Assembly: GCA_964631745.1 (NCBI GenBank)
Contig: CAZVWV010000043.1
Span: 1 to 24,687 of the forward strand
Reading direction: 5' to 3'
Length of the DNA stretch: 24,687 nt
Origin: CAZVWV01 sp964631745
Lineage (GTDB): Bacteria > Bdellovibrionota_C > UBA2361 > JBGSMV01
A program made the translations under genes and the position numbers. Below the pieces are notes generated by a model that saw only the letters and a program-made list of their open reading frames with translations, was not told the origin of the DNA and did not search any database. How positions within the stretch are numbered: position 1 is the first letter of the stretch; the number at the start of each line of letters is the position of its first letter. Shown here in pieces: positions 15,768 through 23,582 of this stretch.

Positions 15768-17168
15768 ATGAGTAGTTTTGCCCAGAATCGCAAAGATCTA
15801 GAAACACAAGCTGGTCAGCCTATACAAGCTAACGTATCACGCTACCGTGGAATATCGGAGCGGCCATCAGACGCCATTATGACCGCCAACGGCTTGGCAA
15901 CAGCTCTAATTGCAGAGCGTGGTGAACCGCGTCCCGGCTCTGCGCCTGGCACGGCCGCGACGAATCTTGTTATCGGAATGAATTTCGACTGGGAGGGGCA
16001 GCCGGTTGTATATGAATCACTCCGAGAAGCGCAGCGGCGCGTTGATCCGGCCACACAACCTACCGCTTACGGCCCCATGGAGGGTCTAAAGCCTACTTGC
16101 GATCTGCTTCAGGAATATATATTTGGGGGACTCTATCCGGAAAGAATTGCTACACTTTTGACCTCCGGGGGTACTGGAGCATTATACATTGCAGCCAGAT
16201 ATCATTTCGAATGCTTTAAAACGGACCGACGCGGACAATTCTCAAATCAGATTTTGGTGCCCTCGCCTGCTTGGGCCAATCATGCCAGTCGATTTGAAAG
16301 CGACGGCTTGCCGTGTGACGCCGGTGTGTTTGCTCAAGCCGGTCTGATTCCGGTGCCCGTCTGCACATACGATCAAAACACACATAGTCGAGACTTGGGG
16401 AAGTTGCTTGAAGCCATGCGCGCATTACCGCAGGGTGCGGCGGTGTGCTTGCAGGCTGGCTGCGATAATCCCACCGGCATTGATTTTAACAATCACGAAA
16501 TAGACGAGATAGTCAACCTTCTGGCAAATAAGAGGCCGGATCTTGTGCCCATAGTTGACTTTGCCTACATGAACTTAGGACGTGGTCCCGGCCACGATGA
16601 GTACATGGTCAGAAAGATGGCCCAGGAAGGCGTCGAATTCTTTCTGGCACACTCGTGTTCCAAATTCACATCCGGTTATGGCCTCGTCCGTCTCGGCTCT
16701 CTTAGCGTTGTGGTTAATGATTCCAACCCACAAACCCTGAAATCTTTGCGCACACAACTTGTGGATGGAATTCAGCGCGAAACCACCTCGGCTCCTGCAA
16801 CTTATCCGGCAATGGTTATTAGAGAGCTCTTTGCTGACAAGTCGCTTGTGCGTCAACTTGAAGCTGCACATGCAATCGACCGACAAAGATTCAGCGATTT
16901 GCGCCTCATGTTCATTCATGCTGCCGACGAGCGCGCCATCCAGCGTGATTTTGGGTGGCTTCGTGCGGTGAACGGAATGTTTAGCTTGTTTCTCTTTACA
17001 CCCCGTCAAGATCACATGCTTCAGGACAAGTTCGGGTGTGTCATGCCGCTCGTTGAGGATATGCCGACCCATGGGCTTATTGCTAGGCGCATGGCTTGGC
17101 CTCGCCTGAATCGACATAATTTTGATTATTGCATGGACTCGTTCGCAAACACCCTTCTCGTAAAATAG
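15768..17168 (+). CDS. PLP-dependent aspartate/aromatic aminotransferase (fold type I, class I)
   Basis: The 466-residue product resembles AspC/TyrB-type aminotransferases, which move an amino group between an amino acid and 2-oxoglutarate. TAYGPMEGLKPTCDLL and LTSGGTGALYIAARY cover the substrate and phosphate loop, GCDNPTGIDF the cofactor-binding Asn, VDFAYMNLGRG the Asp and Tyr that hold the pyridine ring, SCSKFTSGYGLVRLG the Schiff-base lysine K299, and NGMFSLFLF the C-terminal domain. The protein is longer than E. coli AspC (396 residues), mainly at the N-terminus, which has an unusual polar extension (residues 1-65). The start is fixed by a GAGGGA ribosome-binding site. It is a single-gene unit, so the biosynthetic pathway cannot be read from its context. 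Confidence 0.85.
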   Translation: MSSFAQNRKDLETQAGQPIQANVSRYRGISERPSDAIMTANGLATALIAERGEPRPGSAPGTAATNLVIGMNFDWEGQPVVYESLREAQRRVDPATQPTAYGPMEGLKPTCDLLQEYIFGGLYPERIATLLTSGGTGALYIAARYHFECFKTDRRGQFSNQILVPSPAWANHASRFESDGLPCDAGVFAQAGLIPVPVCTYDQNTHSRDLGKLLEAMRALPQGAAVCLQAGCDNPTGIDFNNHEIDEIVNLLANKRPDLVPIVDFAYMNLGRGPGHDEYMVRKMAQEGVEFFLAHSCSKFTSGYGLVRLGSLSVVVNDSNPQTLKSLRTQLVDGIQRETTSAPATYPAMVIRELFADKSLVRQLEAAHAIDRQRFSDLRLMFIHAADERAIQRDFGWLRAVNGMFSLFLFTPRQDHMLQDKFGCVMPLVEDMPTHGLIARRMAWPRLNRHNFDYCMDSFANTLLVK

Positions 17169-17174
17169 AGATCT

Positions 17175-17219
17175 GATTCTGCTCTACCCGTTCATTATCC
17201 TAGAAAGAGCAGTCGAATC
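17175..17219 (+). other. Stem-loop after the aminotransferase
   Basis: CTGCTCT (17179-17185) pairs with AGAGCAG (17206-17212) over a 20-base loop; the outer GATT (17175-17178) can pair with AATC (17216-17219). It begins seven bases after the aminotransferase stop codon. It lacks a T-tract, so termination would have to be factor-dependent, or the stem may protect the 3' end. Confidence 0.35.
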
Positions 17220-17307
17220 GTAGCGAGGTGGCCGGGCCGGGCATGATCTAGATCAGGCTAACTTCGGTGGAACCATGCTTAAATATTATTTTAACGGGGA
17301 GATCTCT

Positions 17308-17652
17308 ATGAAAACTTGTCTTCGATTAGCGGTTGCTTTGGGTATAGTTATAGGAATTGGTGGCTGCAAATCCGATCACGAAGATGTCACGAAAGAGCGT
17401 ATCGAGGCTCAAAAAGAGATCAGCAAAGCGCAACGCGATGTAGCTGAGGAAGAGATAGAAGCTAATAAAGAGATCTCCAAAGCGCGGGCTAAAGGAGATC
17501 TTGAAGGTGTCGAAAAGGAAAAGATTGAAGGAACTGGCGAGATTGCCAAGGCCGAGAAAAAAGTTGAGGACGAGAAAATAGAAGCGACCGAGGAGATCAG
17601 CAAAGCGCGCAAAGAAGCCGGTGAATCTAGCGGAACTTATCAGCGCGAGTAA
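17308..17652 (+). CDS. Small lipoprotein with charged heptad-like repeats
   Basis: The ATG at 17308 is preceded by GGGGAG (17296-17301), a strong ribosome-binding site, and gives a lipoprotein signal peptide: MKTCLRLAVALGIVIGIGGC with the lipidated Cys at position 20. The upstream in-frame ATG at 17275 lacks this support. The mature 95 residues consist of about four repeats of roughly 18-23 residues built on KIEAxxEISKA, rich in Glu, Lys and Ala. They should form a long helix or coiled coil in the periplasm, attached to a membrane by lipid. The role may be structural, like small helical lipoproteins of other bacteria, but no specific family is recognised. A TATTAT at 17284-17289 may be the -10 box. 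It is convergent with vapC, 20 bases away. Confidence 0.7.
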   Translation: MKTCLRLAVALGIVIGIGGCKSDHEDVTKERIEAQKEISKAQRDVAEEEIEANKEISKARAKGDLEGVEKEKIEGTGEIAKAEKKVEDEKIEATEEISKARKEAGESSGTYQRE

Positions 17653-17672
17653 AGATCCGAGTAAAGATTATC

Positions 17673-18077
17673 CTAGTATAGCCGCCGTATTCCCGCAAAC
17701 ACATCTAGATCTTTATCGAAAGAGAGCACCTCTTCTAGACCAAGATTCTTCATCAGGGCTAGGTGCAGGGAATCGCGGGCTGAAAGGCCGGGGTATCCAA
17801 GTAATATACTAATACTCTCTTGAACATCTTGTTGAGTAATGGGATAGACCTGATCGATTATCCCGAGGAAGTTATCAACGCAGGGTCTAATAAATTCTGG
17901 TGCACGAATCGCCTGATAACGATGGCAGATCTCCTGTAGCACCTCGGCGCTAGTAACCAGTCGGCGCCGGCTTCTCACCAACTGTTCAAGAAGGACTTGG
18001 GCTCGAATCTTTAGGTCATGAGGCTTGCCGATCAGATACATTGGTATGTTCGAATCGATAAAAACAGCCAAGCTCAT
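17673..18077 (-). CDS. vapC: VapC-like PIN-domain toxin
   Basis: The 134-residue product is a PIN domain: AVFIDSNIPMYL gives D8, E45 and E49 lie in TSAEVLQEICHRY, D102 in SARDSLHLAL, and D120 in SFDKDLD. These are the metal ligands of VapC ribonucleases, many of which cut tRNA or rRNA. Length is normal. Its ATG overlaps the stop of the upstream vapB by four bases, so the two are translationally coupled. It is not closely similar to the PIN protein at 6023-6451. Confidence 0.87.
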   Translation of the reverse strand: MSLAVFIDSNIPMYLIGKPHDLKIRAQVLLEQLVRSRRRLVTSAEVLQEICHRYQAIRAPEFIRPCVDNFLGIIDQVYPITQQDVQESISILLGYPGLSARDSLHLALMKNLGLEEVLSFDKDLDVFAGIRRLY

Positions 18078-18319
18078 TTCGAATAACCCCTCAAAATTTC
18101 AGATTTCAGCTGAGGGGGATCAGTGATGGGGGCTTCAAGCTGCGATGATTGTCCGAGGACCCGTAACTTTTGTTCAATAGATTTGGACGACTGATCATCG
18201 GTAACGCGACGTAACGCGCTCCGCACCCATTCTCCAAGCGAGAGCCGAGAGTTCTTGGCATGCTTCCTTAAGGTATTGTACTCGTCGTCAGGAAACAAAA
18301 CTTGTAGTCGCTTACTCAT
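18074..18319 (-). CDS. vapB: Ribbon-helix-helix antitoxin of the vapBC pair
   Basis: The 81-residue product begins MSKRLQVLFPDDEYNTLRKH, then SRLSLGEWVRSALRR, a CopG/MetJ-type ribbon-helix-helix. The variable C-terminal half (about residues 42-81) should mask the PIN active site. The start codon sits six bases from a -10 box and has no ribosome-binding sequence, so the message is probably leaderless. Operator half-sites overlap the start codon and promoter, consistent with autorepression by the dimer. Confidence 0.83.
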   Translation of the reverse strand: MSKRLQVLFPDDEYNTLRKHAKNSRLSLGEWVRSALRRVTDDQSSKSIEQKLRVLGQSSQLEAPITDPPQLKSEILRGYSK

Positions 18320-18354
18320 GCTATGAGTATAACGTACTCATAGATATGAGTCAA
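18313..18354 (-). promoter_or_regulatory. vapBC promoter with four operator half-sites
   Basis: On the minus strand TTGACT (18349-18354), 17 bases, TATACT (18326-18331), then six bases to the ATG. Four half-sites of TACTCAT/TATGAGT alternate: 18313-18319, 18322-18329, 18335-18342 and 18345-18351. They form two palindromes about 22 bp apart, roughly two helical turns, one over the start codon and -10 box, the other over the spacer and -35 box. Confidence 0.78.
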
Positions 18355-18385
18355 CTTAACTGAAGCGGAGGCAAACTAGATTGCC

Positions 18386-19639
18386 CTAGCTATGCGACAC
18401 TAAAGCCTGCACGCGCCGTATCAACTTAGTGCCCAGACTCTTTTCGGCTTCGTACCGAAAGGGCACCAGATTGCAGGCTATTTTTTTGATCACGTGCTTG
18501 GTGTGATCATCGGCGGCGTCGAAGAAAGATTGCCCGGGCGCGCCCCATTGGCGGCCGGCGTCGGAAAACGGCACGGTAAATAGATTCGACTGAGCCGAGA
18601 AGAGGTCCATCTCCTGAATCTCTTGGGCTATCTCTTTGGGTGAAATTAACTTGCCGGTAAATCCGTTTAACACTAACGACCAGCGATCTAGGTTGAATTC
18701 TTCCTGATCGTCGCTCTCTTTGCGTAATCGCTGAAAGGAATCTAGGGTGCGTCTGACGGACATGCCGTCATCGTCCGTGATTAACATTAAGCTTTGACAG
18801 AGCGGTAGCGTTGCAAAAGACGCCACTCCCCAGGAACGGCCCATATCTATGACTACGACATCGAACTCGTTACTTAATACATGGACAAGACTGGTTACGA
18901 ATTCGCTGGCGCTAGGAGCGCCTTCCAGAACGTTGGCCTTGAAATGAAAGCTTTCGTTGTAGGCTTCGGGTTGTCCCACAACAACCAAGCGCCCTTCAAA
19001 ATTCTCGACTGGATGCACCATCTCGTTGATGCGTGAGGCTGGGACCTCTCCTGTGCGCAAAAACTCAGAGGTGACCGTGCGCTGCACAAGTCCGACTCGC
19101 GCCCATGCCGTAAGCTGGGGATTAACATCATCAAAATCAATGGCAGCGACGCTCATCCCATGACGCGCCCAGCAAGCTGCAAAACCGGCGGCAAGCGTTG
19201 TGCAGCCGACACCGCCTTTCATCTGACAAAAACCAACTACGCCTTTTCCTTTTGGTTCATTACCGAATCCATTTTTACGGGCGTCGCAATCGATTAGAAA
19301 GCTAGCTATCTGCACTAAGTCCTCAAGAGCTACGATCTGCAGATTTAGTCTTTTATGAAGGTGAACGGCTTGACTGGCATAGGTTTGGCTCTCTAACACC
19401 GCCGCTATGTGGCCCAGCGGAAAAACTATTCGAACGCGCTCTATAATCTCGTCAAGATCTTCAAAGGCGCCGGGTCCGACCAAACATCCGCAAGCATTTT
19501 CCCACTCGAAGGTTTCAATGCGGGCGCGGTCTAATTCCACCACGGAGATATTGAGCTCAGTTTGGCGAATGGCCTCGGACACACGCCCAATTAGTAGCGC
19601 GCGGCTCTCAGGTATGGAGTCAATGATGACTATCTGCAT
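18386..19639 (-). CDS. tadZ: TadZ/CpaE-like ParA-family ATPase of the Tad pilus
   Basis: The 417-residue product has an N-terminal receiver-like domain (residues about 1-120) and a ParA/MinD ATPase domain from about 130, the layout of TadZ/CpaE, which places the Tad secretion machine in the cell. The deviant Walker A is K141-GGVGCTT at 141-148: the signature lysine K141 is kept but the usual P-loop lysine is Cys (C146). AAIDFDDVNPQLTAWA and VVVIDMGRSWGVASFATLPL give the switch regions. Loss of the second lysine is also known in other TadZ/CpaE proteins. It is transcribed divergently from tadA. An imperfectly placed TCTTAAG/CTTAAGA inverted repeat (about 19645-19671) lies before its start and may be regulatory. 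Confidence 0.82.
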   Translation of the reverse strand: MQIVIIDSIPESRALLIGRVSEAIRQTELNISVVELDRARIETFEWENACGCLVGPGAFEDLDEIIERVRIVFPLGHIAAVLESQTYASQAVHLHKRLNLQIVALEDLVQIASFLIDCDARKNGFGNEPKGKGVVGFCQMKGGVGCTTLAAGFAACWARHGMSVAAIDFDDVNPQLTAWARVGLVQRTVTSEFLRTGEVPASRINEMVHPVENFEGRLVVVGQPEAYNESFHFKANVLEGAPSASEFVTSLVHVLSNEFDVVVIDMGRSWGVASFATLPLCQSLMLITDDDGMSVRRTLDSFQRLRKESDDQEEFNLDRWSLVLNGFTGKLISPKEIAQEIQEMDLFSAQSNLFTVPFSDAGRQWGAPGQSFFDAADDHTKHVIKKIACNLVPFRYEAEKSLGTKLIRRVQALVSHS

Positions 19640-19732
19640 GGTAACTCTTAAGACTTCCCTTGAGACTTAAGATGCTGAAACCATTACGATCGATGGGGTT
19701 AATTTGAACGGTCAGCAGCCATAAATCTCTAA

Positions 19733-19738
19733 TATAAT
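19733..19738 (+). promoter_or_regulatory. Probable -10 box of the tadABC operon
   Basis: A perfect TATAAT; no good -35 box lies at 16-18 bases. Transcription would start near 19745, three bases before the ATG of a 33-codon frame (19748-19849) that overlaps the start of tadA. Confidence 0.45.
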
Positions 19739-19796
19739 TGTTGAGTTATGCCGATAACTTATGGGAGGACAAACGTAAGGGTGCAGAAGACTGTGT

Positions 19797-21479
19797 ATGG
19801 GTGGGATCCTAAGCCGTCTCGACAGGAAGGGACAAAAATCAACCAGTAATTTAGCGGCCGAGCTTCTCGTTCATGGGAGTAGCGGCGCCCAGTCTCGTCA
19901 ACAAGCCAGCACCAATGTCGTCACCACAAAAAACAATCTCGGGCAGGTGGATGATCTTTTGGCAGATCTTGCTGCCGAGGGCAAAGCTCTAAAGTCGGGC
20001 AGCAAAGCTCCCAGTGCCCCCGCGCCTTCCGCAGAACAGTCTCCGGCATCGCAGGCGAACAGACTCTCGCTCAGTAGCGCCTCCGGACAAAAGATAAAAA
20101 TCGTGCGAAGCGAAGCGCTTCAGCAACCAACCAAAAAGAAATCTGATATTTTTGACGAGGCCCTGCCGTGGTGGCTCACTGAGCCGGTCGCCAGCACTCC
20201 CCAGGTTGATATCTTGGTTCCCAAGGCCAGGCTTGCCTTAAACGATCTGATTAGCGACAACATCACAGCCGATGAACTTGTGGCTGCCATCAATAAAGCC
20301 GTGGGCATTGCTGCCGAACAGCTCTCCGGCGAGATTCGATTTTCATCTAGGGACATTCATGATGCCGCTCAGGAGCTGGTCAGCCTGATTCTGGGAAAGG
20401 GACCCTTGCAATTACTTTACGATGATCCGGCGGTGACAGATATCTATCTGGATGGGTACAACAGCATAAAAGTTGTGCGCAGAGGCCAAGCGCTTGAGAC
20501 CCCTTTCAGATTCAGAAGCGCCGGTGAATATGAAGCCTACATCACGTCATTGCTGCAGTCCGTCGAACGCGTTCTTAACTTAAGCTCGCCTATCGTTGAC
20601 TGCGTTCTGAATGATAAATGCCGAAGTCGTATCAACGCCGTGCATTCCTCCATTTTAGACGGCGGACAATCCTCACTTGTTATCCGTGTTCCAAGACTGC
20701 AACAGATTACATTTTACGATATCTTGCGCACCAAGACTCTTCCGGCAACTTTGGCGGCTTGGCTTTCGGATCTGGTTGCTTCTGGACTATGCAACATTTT
20801 GGTTATGGGTCCTACTGGATCTGGAAAAACAACTCTAACAACGGCGTTGCTTAGCGCCGTGGGATCAGATGAGCGAATATGCACGATTGAAGACGTGCCG
20901 GAAATCTTCGTTCCCACCTCTCATCTTGAAAAATTAGTTTCGCGCCCTGAAAACGCGCAGGGCGAGGGACAGGTGGGAATGGAGCAGCTCCTACGAGCTG
21001 CTTTGCGCCGTGCTCCGCATCGCATTGTGGTCGGCGAAATTCGAGATAAAGAGGGTCCACTATTCTTAAAAGCGCTTGAAACGGGGCACGCAGGATCTGT
21101 GGCCACCATCCACGCCGAAAACCCCAAGGATGGTCTCTGGCGTCTGTTGGACGTGGTGCAAGCGAACGAAAAATCACCGCAAGAGAGTATTCAACGACGT
21201 ATCGCCAGATCTTTGAATGTCTTGATCTCCATGAAGAAGGTAAATGGGCGTCCTTGCTTAATGGACATCTCTGAGGTTCGTCCACCGGTTAACGGTGAAT
21301 TCGTAGTGAAGAAACTGGTGGAGTTTGATGGTGAAGTCAACGGCAAGAGACAGTGGAGAATTGTTACAAACCACTCGGAATGGATCGATCGATTACGAGA
21401 GCGCGGCATGGAGCTTCAGCCTGGCCCGGGACTTCTTCCGGTAGAACGCGCCGTTGAACCCATGGAGGATAGGCGATGA
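19797..21479 (+). CDS. tadA: TadA/CpaF secretion ATPase
   Basis: The 560-residue product is a type II/IV secretion ATPase of the CpaF/TadA class, a cytoplasmic hexamer that powers pilus assembly. The first 130 residues are low-complexity and linker-like. The N-terminal domain contains LLYDDPAVTDIYLDGYNSIK. The Walker A is GPTGSGKTT starting at residue 338; TIEDVPEI forms the Asp box; IVVGEIRD with E414 the Walker B; ETGHAGSVATIHAENP the His box. All catalytic elements are present. No ribosome-binding sequence is placed correctly for the ATG at 19797, and no in-frame alternative start exists between it and a TAA at 19776. It overlaps tadB by four bases. Confidence 0.88.
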   Translation: MGGILSRLDRKGQKSTSNLAAELLVHGSSGAQSRQQASTNVVTTKNNLGQVDDLLADLAAEGKALKSGSKAPSAPAPSAEQSPASQANRLSLSSASGQKIKIVRSEALQQPTKKKSDIFDEALPWWLTEPVASTPQVDILVPKARLALNDLISDNITADELVAAINKAVGIAAEQLSGEIRFSSRDIHDAAQELVSLILGKGPLQLLYDDPAVTDIYLDGYNSIKVVRRGQALETPFRFRSAGEYEAYITSLLQSVERVLNLSSPIVDCVLNDKCRSRINAVHSSILDGGQSSLVIRVPRLQQITFYDILRTKTLPATLAAWLSDLVASGLCNILVMGPTGSGKTTLTTALLSAVGSDERICTIEDVPEIFVPTSHLEKLVSRPENAQGEGQVGMEQLLRAALRRAPHRIVVGEIRDKEGPLFLKALETGHAGSVATIHAENPKDGLWRLLDVVQANEKSPQESIQRRIARSLNVLISMKKVNGRPCLMDISEVRPPVNGEFVVKKLVEFDGEVNGKRQWRIVTNHSEWIDRLRERGMELQPGPGLLPVERAVEPMEDRR

Positions 21480-22336
21480 AAGAACGAGACCGTCTCAAGG
21501 CTTTAAAACAGGTGACTGCTAATCCTACCGCGCAAGATCTTGGTGATGCCGAGCGTAAGAAGAAAAACGATAAGTATAAGCTTCGCACGCGCGAGCGCAC
21601 CGGCTATGCCCGCAAACTATCGCAAGCAGGTTTTGACATTGAACCGAAAAAATATATCGGTATAGTCATGACGATCGGTGTCCTTGTCTCCTATGGCGCC
21701 ACGTTTTTTGGATATCTCATCGCGATCGTGGTGCTGATCGCCCTTACCCAGTTTCTACTGGTTGGTTATCTGGAAGACCGCGCCATGAAGCGCCGACGTA
21801 AAGTTACGCCGCAGCTTCCACCGTTCATAGACGGATTAGTTTCTGCTCTGGGCACGGGGTACAATTTGGAACAGGCGATTATTTTGGCTAGTGAGGGCGT
21901 ACCGCCGGGAGTATTGCGCTCCGAACTCGATATCGTATCTAACGCCTTAAATCTAGGGTTTTCAATTAAAGACGCGCTCGGAGTTCTGCGCGATAAAATA
22001 GCCGGTCGCGAAATCACCTCCCTAATAGTGAGTGTGGGACTCTTTGCCAGTATGGGCGGCACGGCGCTCGAACCGTTTAGGCGTTTAGCTAACAAAATCA
22101 GAGAGCAACAGTCAGTTTCCGAACGCGCCAATAGAGACCTAGTCATGGTAAAGCAAGCTTTCTTTATCTTGTTTTTCCTGGCGATAGTTGTGCCCTTAGT
22201 GGTGGGCCTGGTGCAGCCGGACTACATCGCCAAGGGTTTTAACGACCCATTAGGTAAGATAATTTTCCAGGTGGGCGAGATCATGATTGTGGGCGCTTTA
22301 CTCGCATTCAAGAACATTACGACCTTAAAGGTTTAA
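21476..22336 (+). CDS. tadB: TadB inner-membrane platform protein
   Basis: The 286-residue product has the TadB/GspF-type T2SSF layout: a basic cytoplasmic N-terminus, two neighbouring hydrophobic segments (IGIVMTIGVLVSYGATFFGY and IAIVVLIALTQFLLVGYL, around residues 60-100), a cytoplasmic helical domain (LPPFIDGLVSALGTGYNLEQ, about residues 118-137), and a C-terminal pair of segments. It anchors the Tad assembly machine beside TadA. GGAGG lies about seven bases before the ATG, inside the tadA end. The overlaps show a tadA-tadB-tadC operon. Confidence 0.85.
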   Translation: MKERDRLKALKQVTANPTAQDLGDAERKKKNDKYKLRTRERTGYARKLSQAGFDIEPKKYIGIVMTIGVLVSYGATFFGYLIAIVVLIALTQFLLVGYLEDRAMKRRRKVTPQLPPFIDGLVSALGTGYNLEQAIILASEGVPPGVLRSELDIVSNALNLGFSIKDALGVLRDKIAGREITSLIVSVGLFASMGGTALEPFRRLANKIREQQSVSERANRDLVMVKQAFFILFFLAIVVPLVVGLVQPDYIAKGFNDPLGKIIFQVGEIMIVGALLAFKNITTLKV

Positions 22337-23281
22337 GTGGATTTACTAGTATTACTAGCATTGGTTACGACGGCGCTATTTGGACGGATGATTATGTCCT
22401 CAAGGCGTGCCAGCGCTCGTGAGGTGGCACGTTTTCGCGGCGAAGAACAGGATATGGTGGCATTGATTAATTCGCGCCTGAACGCTGCCGCGGCCACAAT
22501 CGCCGGATCGAAAAAAGGCAAGAACTCAGTCGCCTACCACCTCAAACAATCGAAGAGCAAACTTGAGAGTAAGCTAAAGGAAGCTGGATTAGAATCTTCC
22601 GAGGCACAGGGCAAATTTATTCTGATTCGTATCGCGCTGGGCATTGGCTGTCCCATCATAGGATTCGTTGTCGGCTTTCATTATATGATTCCTTACTACG
22701 CCACACTCTTTACCCTGTTTATGACCAGCATGGGCGTGGCCTTGCCGATTATGTGGCTAAAAGCGCGCACCTCAAATCGCATGGAAGAGATTCAGCGGGA
22801 GCTGCCGCTGGTACTTGACCTCACCAATCTTGCCACAAGCGCAGGATGGGATGTGGCGGCGGCGCTCGAACGGGTGATCGACGCGCTCTATGTGGAGTTT
22901 CCAGAGCATCCGCTAATTAGGGAATTAAAGCGCGCGCGCTGGTTGATCCCGAGTGGTTACACTTGGGAAGAGGCCCTAAAGCGGGTCAGCGAAAAGCTGA
23001 GCGAAGATACCGTGAGAAGGACTACACTGGCGTTGGCACAAGCTATCCGGCAAGGCGGTGACAGATCTATGCAGCTTGAAGGTATCGCCCAAGATGCCCA
23101 ACGCATCTACTACAGCTCACTTGATAAACGCTTGGCGTCTCTTCCAGTCAAAGCCTTGCTACTCACTATGCTTTTGATGATCGCCTATTTTATTATTTTG
23201 TTGGCTCCCGCGGCCGTGCAGATTAAAGATATCGCCATGGCTCAGATGGAGAAGAAGAATCAACATGCTGAGAAGAAGTAA
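22337..23281 (+). CDS. tadC: TadC inner-membrane platform protein
   Basis: The 314-residue product starts with GTG directly after the tadB stop codon, with AAAGG seven bases upstream. It has an N-terminal hydrophobic segment (LLVLLALVTTALFG), a pair in the middle (around residues 95-145), the T2SSF domain (ELPLVLDLTNLATSAGWDVA, then a helical bundle), and a C-terminal segment (ALLLTMLLMIAYFIILLAPA). TadB and TadC form the membrane platform of the Tad pilus. Confidence 0.85.
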   Translation: MDLLVLLALVTTALFGRMIMSSRRASAREVARFRGEEQDMVALINSRLNAAAATIAGSKKGKNSVAYHLKQSKSKLESKLKEAGLESSEAQGKFILIRIALGIGCPIIGFVVGFHYMIPYYATLFTLFMTSMGVALPIMWLKARTSNRMEEIQRELPLVLDLTNLATSAGWDVAAALERVIDALYVEFPEHPLIRELKRARWLIPSGYTWEEALKRVSEKLSEDTVRRTTLALAQAIRQGGDRSMQLEGIAQDAQRIYYSSLDKRLASLPVKALLLTMLLMIAYFIILLAPAAVQIKDIAMAQMEKKNQHAEKK

Positions 23282-23537
23282 AATATATAGCGAATTAAGA
23301 GGCTCCATCACCATAATCGAGACGGTTTTGGTTATGAGTCTGATAGGCATCGTATACCTGGCTTGGTATCACCATTTTAAGGACCGAGGTATTGAGATTG
23401 TGGCAAAGGAAAAATGTGTCGTCGATGCAGGTGCGGCGCTCAACGACGATGAGAGTATTGTAGATCCTGACTTTGAGACGGCTGACCCCTGCGCGACTGC
23501 GGTGCCAGATCCTGCAGGAACGCCGATCGCGCCATAG
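23265..23537 (+). CDS. TadE/pilin-like small protein
   Basis: The 90-residue product overlaps the end of tadC by 17 bases. It has a short basic head (residues 1-11), then ELRGSITIIETVLVMSLIGI, which looks like a prepilin-type signal: Gly then a hydrophobic helix with a Glu near its start. Here Glu is at +6 after the Gly; most type IV pilins and TadE proteins have it at +5. The remaining 55 residues are acidic and contain two cysteines about 30 residues apart. It is shorter than usual TadE/TadF proteins. It could be a minor pseudopilin, processed by a prepilin peptidase encoded elsewhere. A pilin role is inferred from the sequence pattern and its position. Confidence 0.6.
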   Translation: MLRRSKIYSELRGSITIIETVLVMSLIGIVYLAWYHHFKDRGIEIVAKEKCVVDAGAALNDDESIVDPDFETADPCATAVPDPAGTPIAP

Positions 23538-23548
23538 CCAGACTGATC

Positions 23549-23576
23549 TTGTCGGGAGTTTCGCAACTGATATAAT
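23549..23576 (+). promoter_or_regulatory. Receiver-deaminase promoter, predicted leaderless
   Basis: TTGTCG (23549-23554), 16 bases, and a perfect TATAAT (23571-23576), followed by six bases and the ATG at 23583. No ribosome-binding sequence is visible, and +1 should be at the start codon. Confidence 0.68.
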
Positions 23577-23582
23577 AGTTTT

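Noticed and set aside
15553..15807. 84-residue minus-strand frame upstream of the aminotransferase
   Set aside because: It overlaps the aminotransferase promoter, ribosome-binding site and start, and has no recognisable protein character.
16575..17117. 180-residue minus-strand frame inside the aminotransferase gene
   Set aside because: It lies antisense to a well-supported enzyme whose motifs account for the sequence; no ribosome-binding site or family resemblance.
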